Of a stretch of 64,000 bases of DNA, positions 1 to 14,000 are shown in pieces. Source of the DNA: Alitta virens (Eukaryota; Annelida; Polychaeta; Phyllodocida; Nereididae). The notes under the pieces are model-generated. The model had not been told where the DNA came from, made no database searches, and saw only the letters and a list, made by a program, of their open reading frames with translations. The first letter of the stretch is position 1. Each line of letters starts with the position of its first letter. A program made the position numbers and the translations under genes. Location: the NCBI GenBank assembly GCA_932294295.1, contig OW028584.1, positions 27,551,970-27,615,969 on the forward strand. Reading direction: 5' to 3'.

Positions 1-1320
1 TATACAACAAAGTGAACCTTGCTAAATATCTAGCAAGAGCAACTGCTTGTTATACAACAAAGTGAACCTAGCTGTATATCTAGCCACAGCAACCACTTAA
101 TATACAATAAAGTGAACCTAGCTATATATCTAGTCACATCAACTACTTGATATACAACAAAGTGAACCTTGCTAAATATCTAGCAAGAGCAACTGCTTGT
201 TATACAACAAAGTGAACCTAGCTGTATATCTAGCCACAGCAACCACTTAATATACAATAAAGTGAACCTAGCTATATATCTAGTCACATCAACTACTTGA
301 TATACAACAAAGTGAACCTTGCTAAATATCTAGCAAGAGCAACTGCTTGATATACAACAAAGTGAACCTTGCTAAATATCTAGCAAGAGCAACTGCTTGT
401 TATACAACAAAGTGAACCTAGCTGTATATCTAGCCACAGCAACCACTTAATATACAATAAAGTGAACCTAGCTATATATCTAGTCACATCAACTACTTGA
501 TATACAACAAAGTGAACCTTGCTAAATATCTAGCAAGAGCAACTGCTTGATATACAACAAAGTGAACCTTGCTAAATATCTAGCCAGAGCAACCACTTGA
601 TATACAACAAAGTGAACCTTGCTAAATATCTAGCCAGAGCAACCACTTGATATACAACAAAGTGAACCTAGCTGTATATCTAGCCACAGCAACCACTTGA
701 TATACAACAAAGTGAACCTAGCTGTAAATCTAGCCACAGCAACTACTTGATATACAACAAAGTGAACCTTGCTAAATATCCAGCCAGAGCAACCACCTTA
801 TATACCACAAAGTGAACCTTGCTAAATATCTAGCAAGAGCAACTGCTTGATATACAACAAAGTGAACCTTGCTAAATATCCAACCAGAGCAACCACTTGA
901 TATACCACAAAGTGAACCTTGCTAAATGTCTAGCCAGAGCAACCACTTGATATACAACAAAGTGAACCTAGCTGTATATCTAGCCAGAGCAACTACTTGA
1001 TATGAACCTTGCTAAATATCTAGCCAGAGCAACCACTTGATATACCACAAAGTGAACCTAGCTATATATCTAGCCACAGCAACCACTTGATATACAACAA
1101 AGTGAACCTAGATGTATATCTAGTCACAGCAACTACTTGATATACAACAAAGTGAACCTTGCTAAATATCTAGCCAGAGCAACCACTTGATATACAACAA
1201 AGTGAACCTAGCTGTATATCTAGCCACAGCAACCACTTGATATACCACAAAATGAACCTTGCTAAATATCTAGCAAGAGCAACTGCTTGATATACAACAA
1301 AGTGAACCTTGCTAAATATC
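1..1320. repeat. 50-bp minisatellite, left block
   Basis: About 26 head-to-tail copies of a 50-bp unit that starts TATACAACAAAGTGAACC. The period is exact: identical starts occur at 1, 51, 151, 301 and 601. Units differ mainly in their second half. One type has CTTGCT...AGCAAG and ends ACTGCTTG(T/A), a second has CTAGCTG...CCACAGC, a third has CTAGCTA...TCACATC. At the start they follow one another in the order 1-2-3-1-2-3, so there is a 150-bp higher-order repeat, later joined by an extra type-1 unit to give 200 bp. The block stops abruptly at about 1320. It continues past the left edge of the window, as the first base is already inside the array. Confidence 0.98.
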
Positions 1321-1554
1321 CACCCTGACAAATCAAAGCCTTGACAACACAGCACCCTCAAACAGCTATACTAGGTCAAGTGATGCATATTCATGACCTC
1401 CAAGATCTGGCCCCACCTCCTGACAAGCCAGCTAACACATGTTGATGTTATAAACAATGACTGCACTGTCTCAGGGTTGTGGTCAACTGGCTAGATTGAG
1501 TTTGTGGTCAACTCTAATGACTTTTTTCTGGCTAGATTTTGTCATTATATTAGC

Positions 1555-1593
<39 letters not shown>

Positions 1594-2045
1594 CAATATC
1601 TCAATAAATCAATCAATCAATCTATCAATCTATCTATCTATCTTTAGCAATCAATCAATCAATCAGGATTTTTAGCTATCTATCTGTATCTAATCAATCA
1701 ATCAATCAGTATCTAATCAATCAATCAATCAATCATCAATCAATCAATCATTCAATCAATCAATCTCCAAGGTTAGCTAGCTAGCTATGTTATAACTGAC
1801 TCTAGGCCTATATTTGATTATATGACTTGTATTTAACAGTTGAACCTGTTATTTTGAAAATTCCTTTAACCCAAACACATGGCCTCATTGGTCAGGCTGG
1901 CTAAGACATCTGGAGCATCATGCATATATTACTGCGTAGCAAAATCCACCAAACCCTACGCTGGAGATCTGATTGGCTGGTCATTAGAACTGAGTTGGAT
2001 AAATTATAGTGGCCTGTGTAGGGCTTGTGGGCAGTGTAGCTGCAT
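1321..2045. other. Non-satellite island inside the minisatellite
   Basis: About 725 bp that do not match the 50-bp unit. Satellite sequence stops after a normal TGCTAAATATC and resumes at about 2052 in mid-unit (AAATATCTAGCCACAGC). The island contains two tetranucleotide arrays and a short internal duplication of GTGGTCAACT near 1480-1512. I see no terminal inverted repeat, no target duplication and no convincing coding region. It may be original flanking DNA caught between two expanding satellite blocks, or an insertion too old to recognise. Confidence 0.7.
1556..1772. repeat. Tetranucleotide microsatellites (CTAT)n and (AATC)n
   Basis: A run of CTAT repeats at about 1556-1592 is followed by interrupted AATC/ATCA repeats to about 1772, with short returns to CTAT near 1620-1685. 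The stretch is low complexity. The short open frame across it is an artefact of the repeat. Confidence 0.95.
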
Positions 2046-5000
2046 GGGAGTATGTAAATATCTAGCCACAGCAACCACTTAATATACAATAAAGTGAACC
2101 TAGCTATATATTTAGCCACAGCAACAACTTAATATACAACAAAGTGAACCTTGCTAAATATCTAGCCAGAGCAACCACTTGATATACCACAAAATGAACC
2201 TTGCTAAATATCTAGCCAGAGCAACCACTTGATATACAACAAAGTGAACCTAGCTGTATATCTAGCCACAGCAACCACTTGATATACCACAAAATGAACC
2301 TTGCTAAATATCTAGCCAGAGCAACCACTTGATATACAACAAAGTGAACCTAGCTATATATCTAGTCACAGCAACTACTTGATATACAACAAAGTGAACC
2401 TTGCTAAATATCTAGCAAGAGCAACTGCTTGATATACAACAAAGTGAACCTTGCTAAATATCTAGCCAAAGCAACCACTTGATATACAACAAAGTGAACC
2501 TAGCTGTATATCTAGCCTGAACACCACTTGATACACAACAAAGTGAACCTTGCTAAATATCTAGCCAGAGCAACTGCTTGATATACAACAAAGTGAACCT
2601 TGCTAAATATCTAGCAAGAGCAACTGCTTGTTATACAACAAAGTGAACCTAGCTGTATATCTAGCCACAGCAACCACTTAATATACAATAAAGTGAACCT
2701 AGCTATATATCTAGTCACATCAACTACTTGATATACAACAAAGTGAACCTTGCTAAATATCTAGCAAGAGCAACTGCTTGATATACAACAAAGTGAACCT
2801 TGCTAAATATCTAGCAAGAGCAACTGCTTGTTATACAACAAAGTGAACCTAGCTGTATATCTAGCCACAGCAACCACTTAATATACAATAAAGTGCACCT
2901 AGCTATATATCTAGTCACATCAACTACTTGATATACAACAAAGTGAACCTTGCTAAATATCTAGCAAGAGCAACTGCTTGTTATACAACAAAGTGAACCT
3001 AGCTGTATATCTAGCCACAGCAACCACTTAATATACAATAAAGTGAACCTAGCTATATATCTAGTCACATCAACTACTTGATATACAACAAAGTGAACCT
3101 TGCTAAATATCTAGCAAGAGCAACTGCTTGATATACAACAAAGTGAACCTTGCTAAATATCTAGCAAGAGCAACTGCTTGTTATACAACAAAGTGAACCT
3201 AGCTGTATATCTAGCCACAGCAACCACTTAATATACAATAAAGTGAACCTAGCTATATATCTAGTCACATCAACTACTTGATATACAACAAAGTGAACCT
3301 TGCTAAATATCTAGCAAGAGCAACTGCTTGATATACAACAAAGTGAACCTTGCTAAATATCTAGCCAGAGCAACCACTTGATATACAACAAAGTGAACCT
3401 AGCTAAATATCTAGCCAGAGCAACCACTTGATATACCACAAAGTGAACCTAGCTGTATATCTAGCCACAGCAACCACTTGATATACAACAAAGTGAACCT
3501 AGCTGTAAATCTAGCCACAGCAACTACTTGATATACAACAAAGTGAACCTTGCTAAATATCCAGCCAGAGCAACAACCTTATATACCACAAAGTGAACCT
3601 TGCTAAATATCTAGCAAGAGCAACTGCTTGATATACAACAAAGTGAACCTTGCTAAATATCTAGCCGAAGCAACCACTTGATATACAACAAAGTGAACCT
3701 AGCTGTAAATCTAGCCACAGCAACCACTTGATATACAACAAAGTGAACCTTGCTAAATATCTAGCCAGAGCAACCACTTGATATACAACAAAGTGAACCT
3801 AGCTGTATATCTAGCCACAGCAACCACTTGATATACAACAAAGTGAACCTAGCTGTAAATCTAGCCACAGCAACTACTTGATATACAACAAAGTGAACCT
3901 TGCTAAATATCCAGCCAGAGCAACCACCTTATATACCACAAAGTGAACCTTGCTAAATATCTAGCAAGAGCAACTGCTTGATATACAACAAAGTGAACCT
4001 TGCTAAATATCCAACCAGAGCAACCACTTGATATACCACAAAGTGAACCTTGCTATATATCTAGTCACAGCAACTACTTGATATACAAGAAAGTGAACCT
4101 TGCTAAATATCAAGCAAGAGCAACTGCTTGATATACAACAAAGTGAACCTTGCTAAATATCTAGCCAAAGCAACCACTTGATATACAACAAAGTGAACCT
4201 AGCTGTATATCTAGCCTGAACACCACTTGATACACAACAAAGTGAACCTTGCTAAATATCTAGCCAGAGCAACTGCTTGATATACAACAAAGTGAACCTT
4301 GCTAAATATCTAGCAAGAGCAACTGCTTGTTATACAACAAAGTGAACCTAGCTGTATATCTAGCCACAGCAACCACTTAATATACAATAAAGTGAACCTA
4401 GCTATATATCTAGTCACATCAACTACTTGATATACAACAAAGTGAACCTTGCTAAATATCTAGCAAGAGCAACTGCTTGATATACAACAAAGTGAACCTT
4501 GCTAAATATCTAGCAAGAGCAACTGCTTGTTATACAACAAAGTGAACCTAGCTGTATATCTAGCCACAGCAACCACTTAATATACAATAAAGTGAACCTA
4601 GCTATATATCTAGTCACATCAACTACTTGATATACAACAAAGTGAACCTTGCTAAATATCTAGCAAGAGCAACTGCTTGTTATACAACAAAGTGAACCTA
4701 GCTGTATATCTAGCCACAGCAACCACTTGATATACAACAAAGTGAACCTAGCTGTAAATCTAGCCACAGCAACTACTTGATATACAACAAAGTGAACCTT
4801 GCTAAATATCCAGCCAGAGCAACAACCTTATATACCACAAAGTGAACCTTGCTAAATATCTAGCAAGAGCAACTGCTTGATATACAACAAAGTGAACCTT
4901 GCTAAATATCTAGCCGAAGCAACCACTTGATATACAACAAAGTGAACCTAGCTGTAAATCTAGCCACAGCAACCACTTGATATACAACAAAGTGAACCTT

Positions 5001-8000
5001 GCTAAATATCTAGCCAGAGCAACCACTTGATATACAACAAAGTGAACCTAGCTGTATATCTAGCCACAGCAACCACTTGATATACAACAAAGTGAACCTA
5101 GCTGTAAATCTAGCCACAGCAACTACTTGATATACAACAAAGTGAACCTTGCTAAATATCCAGCCAGAGCAACCACCTTATATACCACAAAGTGAACCTT
5201 GCTAAATATCTAGCAAGAGCAACTGCTTGATATACAACAAAGTGAACCTTGCTAAATATCCAACCAGAGCAACCACTTGATATACCACAAAGTGAACCTT
5301 GCTATATATCTAGTCACAGCAACTACTTGATATACAACAAAGTGAACCTTGCTAAATATCAAGCAAGAGCAACTGCTTGATATACAACAAAGTGAACCTT
5401 GCTAAATATCTAGCCAAAGCAACCACTTGATATACAACAAAGTGAACCTAGCTGTATATCTAGCCTGAACACCACTTGATACACTACAAAGTGAACCTTG
5501 CTAAATATCTAGCCAGAGCAACTGCTTGATATACAACAAAGTGAACCTTGCTAAATATCTAGCAAGAGCAACTGCTTGTTATACAACAAAGTGAACCTAG
5601 CTGTATATCTAGCCACAGCAACCACTTAATATACAATAAAGTGAACCTAGCTATATATCTAGTCACATCAACTACTTGATATACAACAAAGTGAACCTTG
5701 CTAAATATCTAGCAAGAGCAACTGCTTGATATACAACAAAGTGAACCTTGCTAAATATCTAGCAAGAGCAACTGCTTGTTATACAACAAAGTGAACCTAG
5801 CTGTATATCTAGCCACAGCAACCACTTAATATACAATAAAGTGAACCTAGCTATATATCTAGTCACATCAACTACTTGATATACAACAAAGTGAACCTTG
5901 CTAAATATCTAGCAAGAGCAACTGCTTGTTATACAACAAAGTGAACCTAGCTGTATATCTAGCCACAGCAACCACTTAATATACAATAAAGTGAACCTAG
6001 CTATATATCTAGTCACATCAACTACTTGATATACAACAAAGTGAACCTTGCTAAATATCTAGCAAGAGCAACTGCTTGATATACAACAAAGTGAACCTTG
6101 CTAAATATCTAGCAAGAGCAACTGCTTGTTATACAACAAAGTGAACCTAGCTGTATATCTAGCCACAGCAACCACTTAATATACAATAAAGTGAACCTAG
6201 CTATATATCTAGTCACATCAACTACTTGATATACAACAAAGTGAACCTTGCTAAATATCTAGCAAGAGCAACTGCTTGATATACAACAAAGTGAACCTTG
6301 CTAAATATCTAGCCAGAGCAACCACTTGATATACAACAAAGTGAACCTAGCTAAATATCTAGCCAGAGCAACCACTTGATATACCACAAAGTGAACCTAG
6401 CTGTATATCTAGCCACAGCAACCACTTGATATACAACAAAGTGAACCTAGCTGTAAATCTAGCCACAGCAACTACTTGATATACAACAAAGTGAACCTTG
6501 CTAAATATCCAGCCAGAGCAACCACCTTATATACCACAAAGTGAACCTTGCTAAATATCTAGGAAGAGCAACTGCTTGATATACAACAAAGTGAACCTTG
6601 CTAAATATCTAGCCAAAGCAACCACTTGATATACAACAAAGTGAACCTAGCTGTAAATCTAGCCACAGCAACCACTTGATATACAACAAAGTGAACCTTG
6701 CTAAATATCTAGCCAGAGCAACCACTTGATATACAACAAAGTGAACCTAGCTGTATATCTAGCCACAGCAACCACTTGATATACAACAAAGTGAACCTAG
6801 CTGTAAATCTAGCCACAGCAACTACTTGATATACAACAAAGTGAACCTTGCTAAATATCCAGCCAGAGCAACCACCTTATATACCACAAAGTGAACCTTG
6901 CTAAATATCTAGCAAGAGCAACTGCTTGATATACAACAAAGTGAACCTTGCTAAATATCCAACCAGAGCAACCACTTGATATACCACAAAGTGAACCTTG
7001 CTAAATGTCTAGCCAGAGCAACCACTTGATATACAACAAAGTGAACCTAGCTGTATATCTAGCCAGAGCAACTACTTGATATGAACCTTGCTAAATATCT
7101 AGCCAGAGCAACCACTTGATATACCATAAAGTGAACCTAGCTATATATCTAGCCACAGCAACCACTTAATATACAACAAAGCGAACCTTGCTAAATATCT
7201 AGCCAGAGCAACCACTTGATATACAACAAAGTGAACCTAGCTAGATATCTAGCCAGAGCAACCACTTGATATACAACAAAGTGAACCTAGCTAGATATCT
7301 AGCCAGAGCAACCACTTGATATACCACAAAGTGAACCTTGCTAAATATCTAGCCAGAGCAACTGCTTGATATACAACAAAGTGAACCTTGCTAAATATCT
7401 AGTCACAGCAACTACTTGATATACAACAAAGTGAACCTAGCTAGATATCTAGTCACAGCAACCACTTAATATACAACAAAGTGAACCTAGCTGTATATCT
7501 AGTCACAGCAACCACTTGATATACAACAAAGTGAACCTAGCTAGTATATATCTAGCCACAGCAACCACTTGATATTCAACAAAGTGAACCTAGCTAGTAT
7601 ATATCTAGTCACAGCAACTACTTGATATACAACAAAGTGAACATTGCTATATATCTAGCCAGAGCAACCACTTGATATACCAAAAAGTGAACCTTGCTAA
7701 ATATCTAGCCAGAGCAACTGCTTGATATACAACAAAGTGAACCTTGCTAAATATCTAGCCACAGCAACCACTTGATATACAACAAAGTGAACCTAGCTAT
7801 ATATCTAGCGAGAGCAACCGCTTGATATACAACAAAGTGAACCTTGCTAAATATCTAGCCAGAGCAACTACTTGATATACAACAAAGTGAACCTTGCTAA
7901 ATATCTAGCCAGAGCAACTCCTTGATATACAACAAAGTGAACCTTGTTATATATCTAGACAGAGCAACTACTTGATATACAACAAAGTGAACCTTGCTAA

Positions 8001-11000
8001 ATATCTAGCCAGAGCAACCACTTGATATACCACAAAGTGAACCTTGCTAAATATCTAGCCAGAGCAACCACTTGATATACAACACAGTGAATCTAGCTGT
8101 ATATCTAGCCTGAACACCACTTGATACACAACAAAGTGAACCTCGCTATTATATATCTAGACAGAGCAACTGCTTGATGTGCCACAAAGTGAACCTTGCT
8201 AAATATCTAGCCAGAGCAACCACTTGATATACCACAAAGTGAACCTTGCTAAATATCTAGCCAGAGCAACCACTTGATATACCACAAAGTGAACCTTGCT
8301 AAATATACCCTGTATATCTAGCCTGAGCAACCACTTGATACACAACAAAGTGAACCTTGCTAAATATCTAGTCACAGCAACTACTTACACAACAAAGTGA
8401 ACCTTGCTAAATATCTAGCCTGAGCAATCACTTGATACACAACAAAGTGAACCTTGCTAAATATCTAGTCACAGCAACTACTTATACAACAAAGTGAACC
8501 TTGCTAAATATCTAGCCTGAGCAACCACTTGATATACCACAAAGTGAACCTTGATAAATATCTAGCCAGAGCAACCACTTGATATACAACAAAGTGAACC
8601 TAGCTGTATATCTAGCCACAGCAACCACTTAATATACAACAAAGTGAACCTAGCTATATATCTAGTCACAGCAACTACTTGATATACAACAAAGTGAACC
8701 TTGCTAAATATCTAGCAAGAGCAACTGCTTGATATACAACAAAGTGAACCTTGCTAAATATATAGCCAAAGCAACCACTTGATATACAACAAAGTGAACC
8801 TAGATGTATATCTAGTCACAGCAACTACTTGATATACAACAAAGTGAACCTTGCTAAATATCTAGCAAGAGCAACTGCTTGATATACAACAAAGTGAACC
8901 TTGCTAAATATCTAGCCACAGCAACCACTTAATATACAATAAAGTGAACCTAGCTATATATCTAGTCACATCAACTACTTGATATACAACAAAGTGAACC
9001 TTGCTAAATATCTAGCAAGAGCAACTGCTTGATATACAACAAAGTGAACCTTGCTAAATATCTAGCCAGAGCAACCACTTGATATACCACAAAATGAACC
9101 TTGCTAAATATCTAGCCAGAGCAACCACTTGATATACAACAAAGTGAACCTAGCTGTATATCTAGCCACAGCAACCACTTAATATACAACAAAGTGAACC
9201 TAGCTATATATCTAGTCACAGCAACTACTTGATATACAACAAAGTGAACCTTGCTAAATATCTAGCAAGAGCAACTGCTTGATATACAACAAAGTGAACC
9301 TTGCTAAATATATAGCCAAAGCAACCACTTGATATACAACAAAGTGAACCTAGATGTATATCTAGTCACAGCAACTACTTGATATACAACAAAGTGAACC
9401 TTGCTAAATATCTAGCAAGAGCAACTGCTTGATATACAACAAAGTGAACCTTGCTAAATATCTAGCCACAGCAACCACTTAATATACAATAAAGTGAACC
9501 TAGCTATATATCTAGTCACATCAACTACTTGATATACAACAAAGTGAACCTTGCTAAATATCTAGCAAGAGCAACTGCTTGATATACAACAAAGTGAACC
9601 TTGCTAAATATCTAGCCAGAGCAACCACTTGTTATACAATAAAGTGAACCTAGCTATATATCTAGTCACATCAACTACTTGATATACAACAAAGTGAACC
9701 TTGCTAAATATCTAGCAAGAGCAACTGCTTGATATACAACAAAGTGAACCTTGCTAAATATCTAGCCAGAGCAACCACTTGATATTCAACAAAGTGAACC
9801 TAGCTAGTATATATCTAGTCACAGCAACTACTTGATATACAACAAAGTGAACCTTGCTAAATATCCAGCCAGAGGAACCACTTGATATACCACAAAGTGA
9901 ACCTTGCTAAATATCTAGCCAGAGCAACCACTTGATATACAACAAAGTGAACCTAGCTGTATATCTAGCTACAGCAACCACTTGATATACAACAAAGTGA
10001 ACCTAGCTGTAAATCTAGCCACAGCAACTACTTGATATACAACAAAGTGAACCTTGCTAAATATCTAGCAAGAGCAACTGCTTGATATACAACAAAGTGA
10101 ACCTTGCTAAATATCCAGCCAGAGGAACCACTTGATATACCACAAAGTGAACCTTGCTAAATATCTAGCCAGAGCAACCACTTGATATACAACAAAGTGA
10201 ACCTAGCTGTATATCTAGCCACAGCAACCACTTGATATACAACAAAGTGAACCTAGCTGTAAATCTAGCCAGAGCAACTACTTGATATACAACAAAGTGA
10301 ACCTTGCTAAATATCTAGCCTGAGCAATCACTTGATACACAACAAAGTGAACCTTGCTAAATATCTAGTCACAGCAACTACTTATACAACAAAGTGAACC
10401 TTGCTAAATATCTAGCCTGAGCAACCACTTGATATACCACAAAGTGAACCTTGATAAATATCTAGCCAGAGCAACCACTTGATATACAACAAAGTGAACC
10501 TAGCTGTATATCTAGCCACAGCAACAACTTAATATACAACAAAGTGAACCTAGCTGTATATCTAGCCACAGCAACCACTTAATATACAACAAAGTGAACC
10601 TAGCTATATATCTAGTCACAGCAACTACTTGATATACAACAAAGTGAACCTTGCTAAATATCTAGCAAGAGCAACTGCTTGATATACAACAAAGTGAACC
10701 TTGCTAAATATCTAGCCAAAGCAACCACTTGATATACAACAAAGTGAACCTAGATGTATATCTAGTCACAGCAACTACTTGATATACAACAAAGTGAACC
10801 TTGCTAAATATCTAGCAAGAGCAACTGCTTGATATACAACAAAGTGAACCTTGCTAAATATCTAGCCAGAGCAACCACTTGTTATACAACAAAGTGAACC
10901 TAGCTGTATATCTAGCCACAGCAACCACTTAATATACAATAAAGTGAACCTAGCTATATATCTAGTCACATCAACTACTTGATATACAACAAAGTGAACC

Positions 11001-14000
11001 TTGCTAAATATCTAGCAAGAGCAACTGCTTGATATACAACAAAGTGAACCTTGCTAAATATCTAGCCAGAGCAACCACTTGATATTCAACAAAGTGAACC
11101 TAGCTAGTATATATCTAGTCACAGCAACTCCTTGATATACAACAAAGTGAACCTTGCTAAATATCCAGCCAGAGGAACCACTTGATATACCACAAAGTGA
11201 ACCTTGCTAAATATCTAGCCAGAGCAACCACTTGATATACAACAAAGTGAACCTAGCTGTATATCTAGCCACAGCAACCACTTGATATACAACAAAGTGA
11301 ACCTAGCTGTAAATCTAGCCACAGCAACTACTTGATATACAACAAAGTGAACCTTGCTAAATATCTAGCAAGAGCAACTGCTTGATATACAACAAAGTGA
11401 ACCTTGCTAAATATCCAGCCAAAGGAACCACTTGATATACCACAAAGTGAACCTTGCTAAATATCTAGCCAGAGCAACCACTTGATATACAACAAAGTGA
11501 ACCTAGCTGTATATCTAGCCACAGCAACCACTTGATATACAACAAAGTGAACCTAGCTGTAAATCTAGCCACAGCAACTACTTGATATACAACAAAGTGA
11601 ACCTTGCTAAATATCCAGCCAGAGCAACCACCTTATATACCACAAAGTGAACCTTGCTAAATATCTAGCAAGAGCAACTGCTTGATATACAACAAAGTGA
11701 ACCTTGCTAAATATCCAACCAGAGCAACCACTTGATATACCACAAAGTGAACCTTGCTAAATGTCAAGCCAGAGCAACCACTTGATATACAACAAAGTGA
11801 ACCTAGCTGTATATCTAGCCAGAGCAACTACTTGATATAAACCTTGCTAAATATCTAGCCAGAGCAACCACTTGATATACCACAAAGTGAACCTAGCTAT
11901 ATATCTAGCCACAGCAACCACTTAATATACAACAAAGTGAACCTTGCTAAATATCTAGCCAGAGCAACCACTTGATATACAACAAAGTGAACCTAGCTAG
12001 ATATCTAGCCAGAGCAACCACTTGATATACCACAAAGTGAACCTAGCTATATATCTAGCCACAGCAACCACTTAATATACAACAAAGCGAACCTTGCTAA
12101 ATATCTAGCCAGAGCAACCACTTGATATACAACAAAGTGAACCTAGCTAGATATCTAGCCAGAGCAACCACTTGATATACCACAAAGTGAACCTTGCTAA
12201 ATATCTAGCCAGAGCAACTACTTGATATACAACAAAGTGAACCTTGCTAAATATCTAGTCACAGCAACTACTTGATATACAACAAAGTGAACCTAGCTAT
12301 ATATCTAGCCACAGCAACCACTTAATATACAACAAAGCGAACCTTGCTAAATATCTAGCCAGAGCAACCACTTGATATACCACAAAGTGAACCTAGCTAG
12401 ATATCTAGCCAGAGCAACCACTTGATATACCACAAAGTGAACCTTGCTAAATATCTAGCCAGAGCAACTGCTTGATATACAACAAAGTGAACCTTGCTAA
12501 ATATCTAGTCACAGCAACTACTTGATATACAACAAAGTGAACCTTGCTAAATATCTAGCCAGAGCAACCGCTTGATATACAACAAAGTGAACCTAGCTAG
12601 TATATATCTAGCCACAGCAACCACTTGATATTCAACAAAGTGAACCTAGCTAGTATATATCTAGTCGAAGCAACTATTTGATATACAACAAAGTGAACCT
12701 TGCTAAATATGTAGCCAGAGCAACCACTTGATATACCACAAAGTGAACCTTGCTAAATATACCCTGTATATCTAGCCTGAGCAACCACTTGATATTCAAC
12801 AAAGTGAACCTAGCTAGTATATATCTAGTCACAGCAACTACTTGATATACAACAAAGTGAACCTTGCTATATATCTAGCCAGAGCAACCACTTGATATAC
12901 CAAAAAGTGAACCTTGCTAAATATCTAGCCAGAGCAACTGCCTGATATACAACAAAGTGAACCTTGCTAAATATCTAGCCACAGCAACCACTTGGTATAC
13001 AACAAAGTGAACCTTGCTAAATATCTAGCCAGAGCAACCACTTGATATACCACAAAGTGAACCTAGCTGTATATCTAGCCACAGCAACCACTTGATATAC
13101 CACAAAGTGAACCTTGCTATATATCTAGCGAGAGCAACCGCTTGATATACAACAAAGTGAACCTTGCTAAACATCTAGCCAGAGCAACAACTTGATATAC
13201 AACAAAGTGAACCTTGCTAAATATCTAGCCAGAGCAACCACTTGATATACCACAAAGTGAACCTTGCTAAATATCCAGCCAGAGCAACCACTTGATATAC
13301 AACAAAGTGAATCTAGCTGTATATCTAGCCTGAACACCACTTGATACACAACAAAGTGAACCTTGCTAAATATCTAGCCAGAGCAACTGCTTGATATACA
13401 ACAAAGTGAACCTTGCTAAATATCTAGACAGAGCAACCACTTGATATTCAACAAAGTGAACCTAGCTAGTATATATCTAGTCACAGCAACTACTTGATAT
13501 ACAACAAAGTGAACCTTGCTATATATCTAGCGAGAGCAACCGCTTGATATACAACAAAGTGAACCTAGCTAGTATATATCTAGTCACAGCAACTACTTGA
13601 TATACAACAAAGTGAACCTTGCTATATATCTAGCCAGAGCAACCGCTTGATATACAACAAAGTGAACCTTGCTAAATATCTAGCCAGAGCAACTACTTGA
13701 TATACAACAAAGTGAACCTTGCTAAATATCTAGCCAGAGCAACCACTTGATATACCACAAAGTGAACCTTGCTAAATATCTAGCCAGAGCAACCACTTGA
13801 TATACAACAAAGTGAATCTAGCTGTATATCTAGCCTGAACACCACTTGATACACAACAAAGTGAACCTTGCTAAATATCTAGCCAGAGCAACTGCTTGAT
13901 ATACAACAAAGTGAACCTTGCTAAATATCTAGCCAGAGCAACTACTTGATATACAACAAAGTGAACCTTGCTAAATATCTAGCCAGAGCAACCACTTGAT

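Noticed and set aside
1170..13349. Minus-strand open frames in the minisatellite (repeated LARYLARF/VVYQ-type peptides)
   Set aside because: They arise because three 50-bp units make 150 bp; frames break at every unit variant, and there is no start context or splice support.
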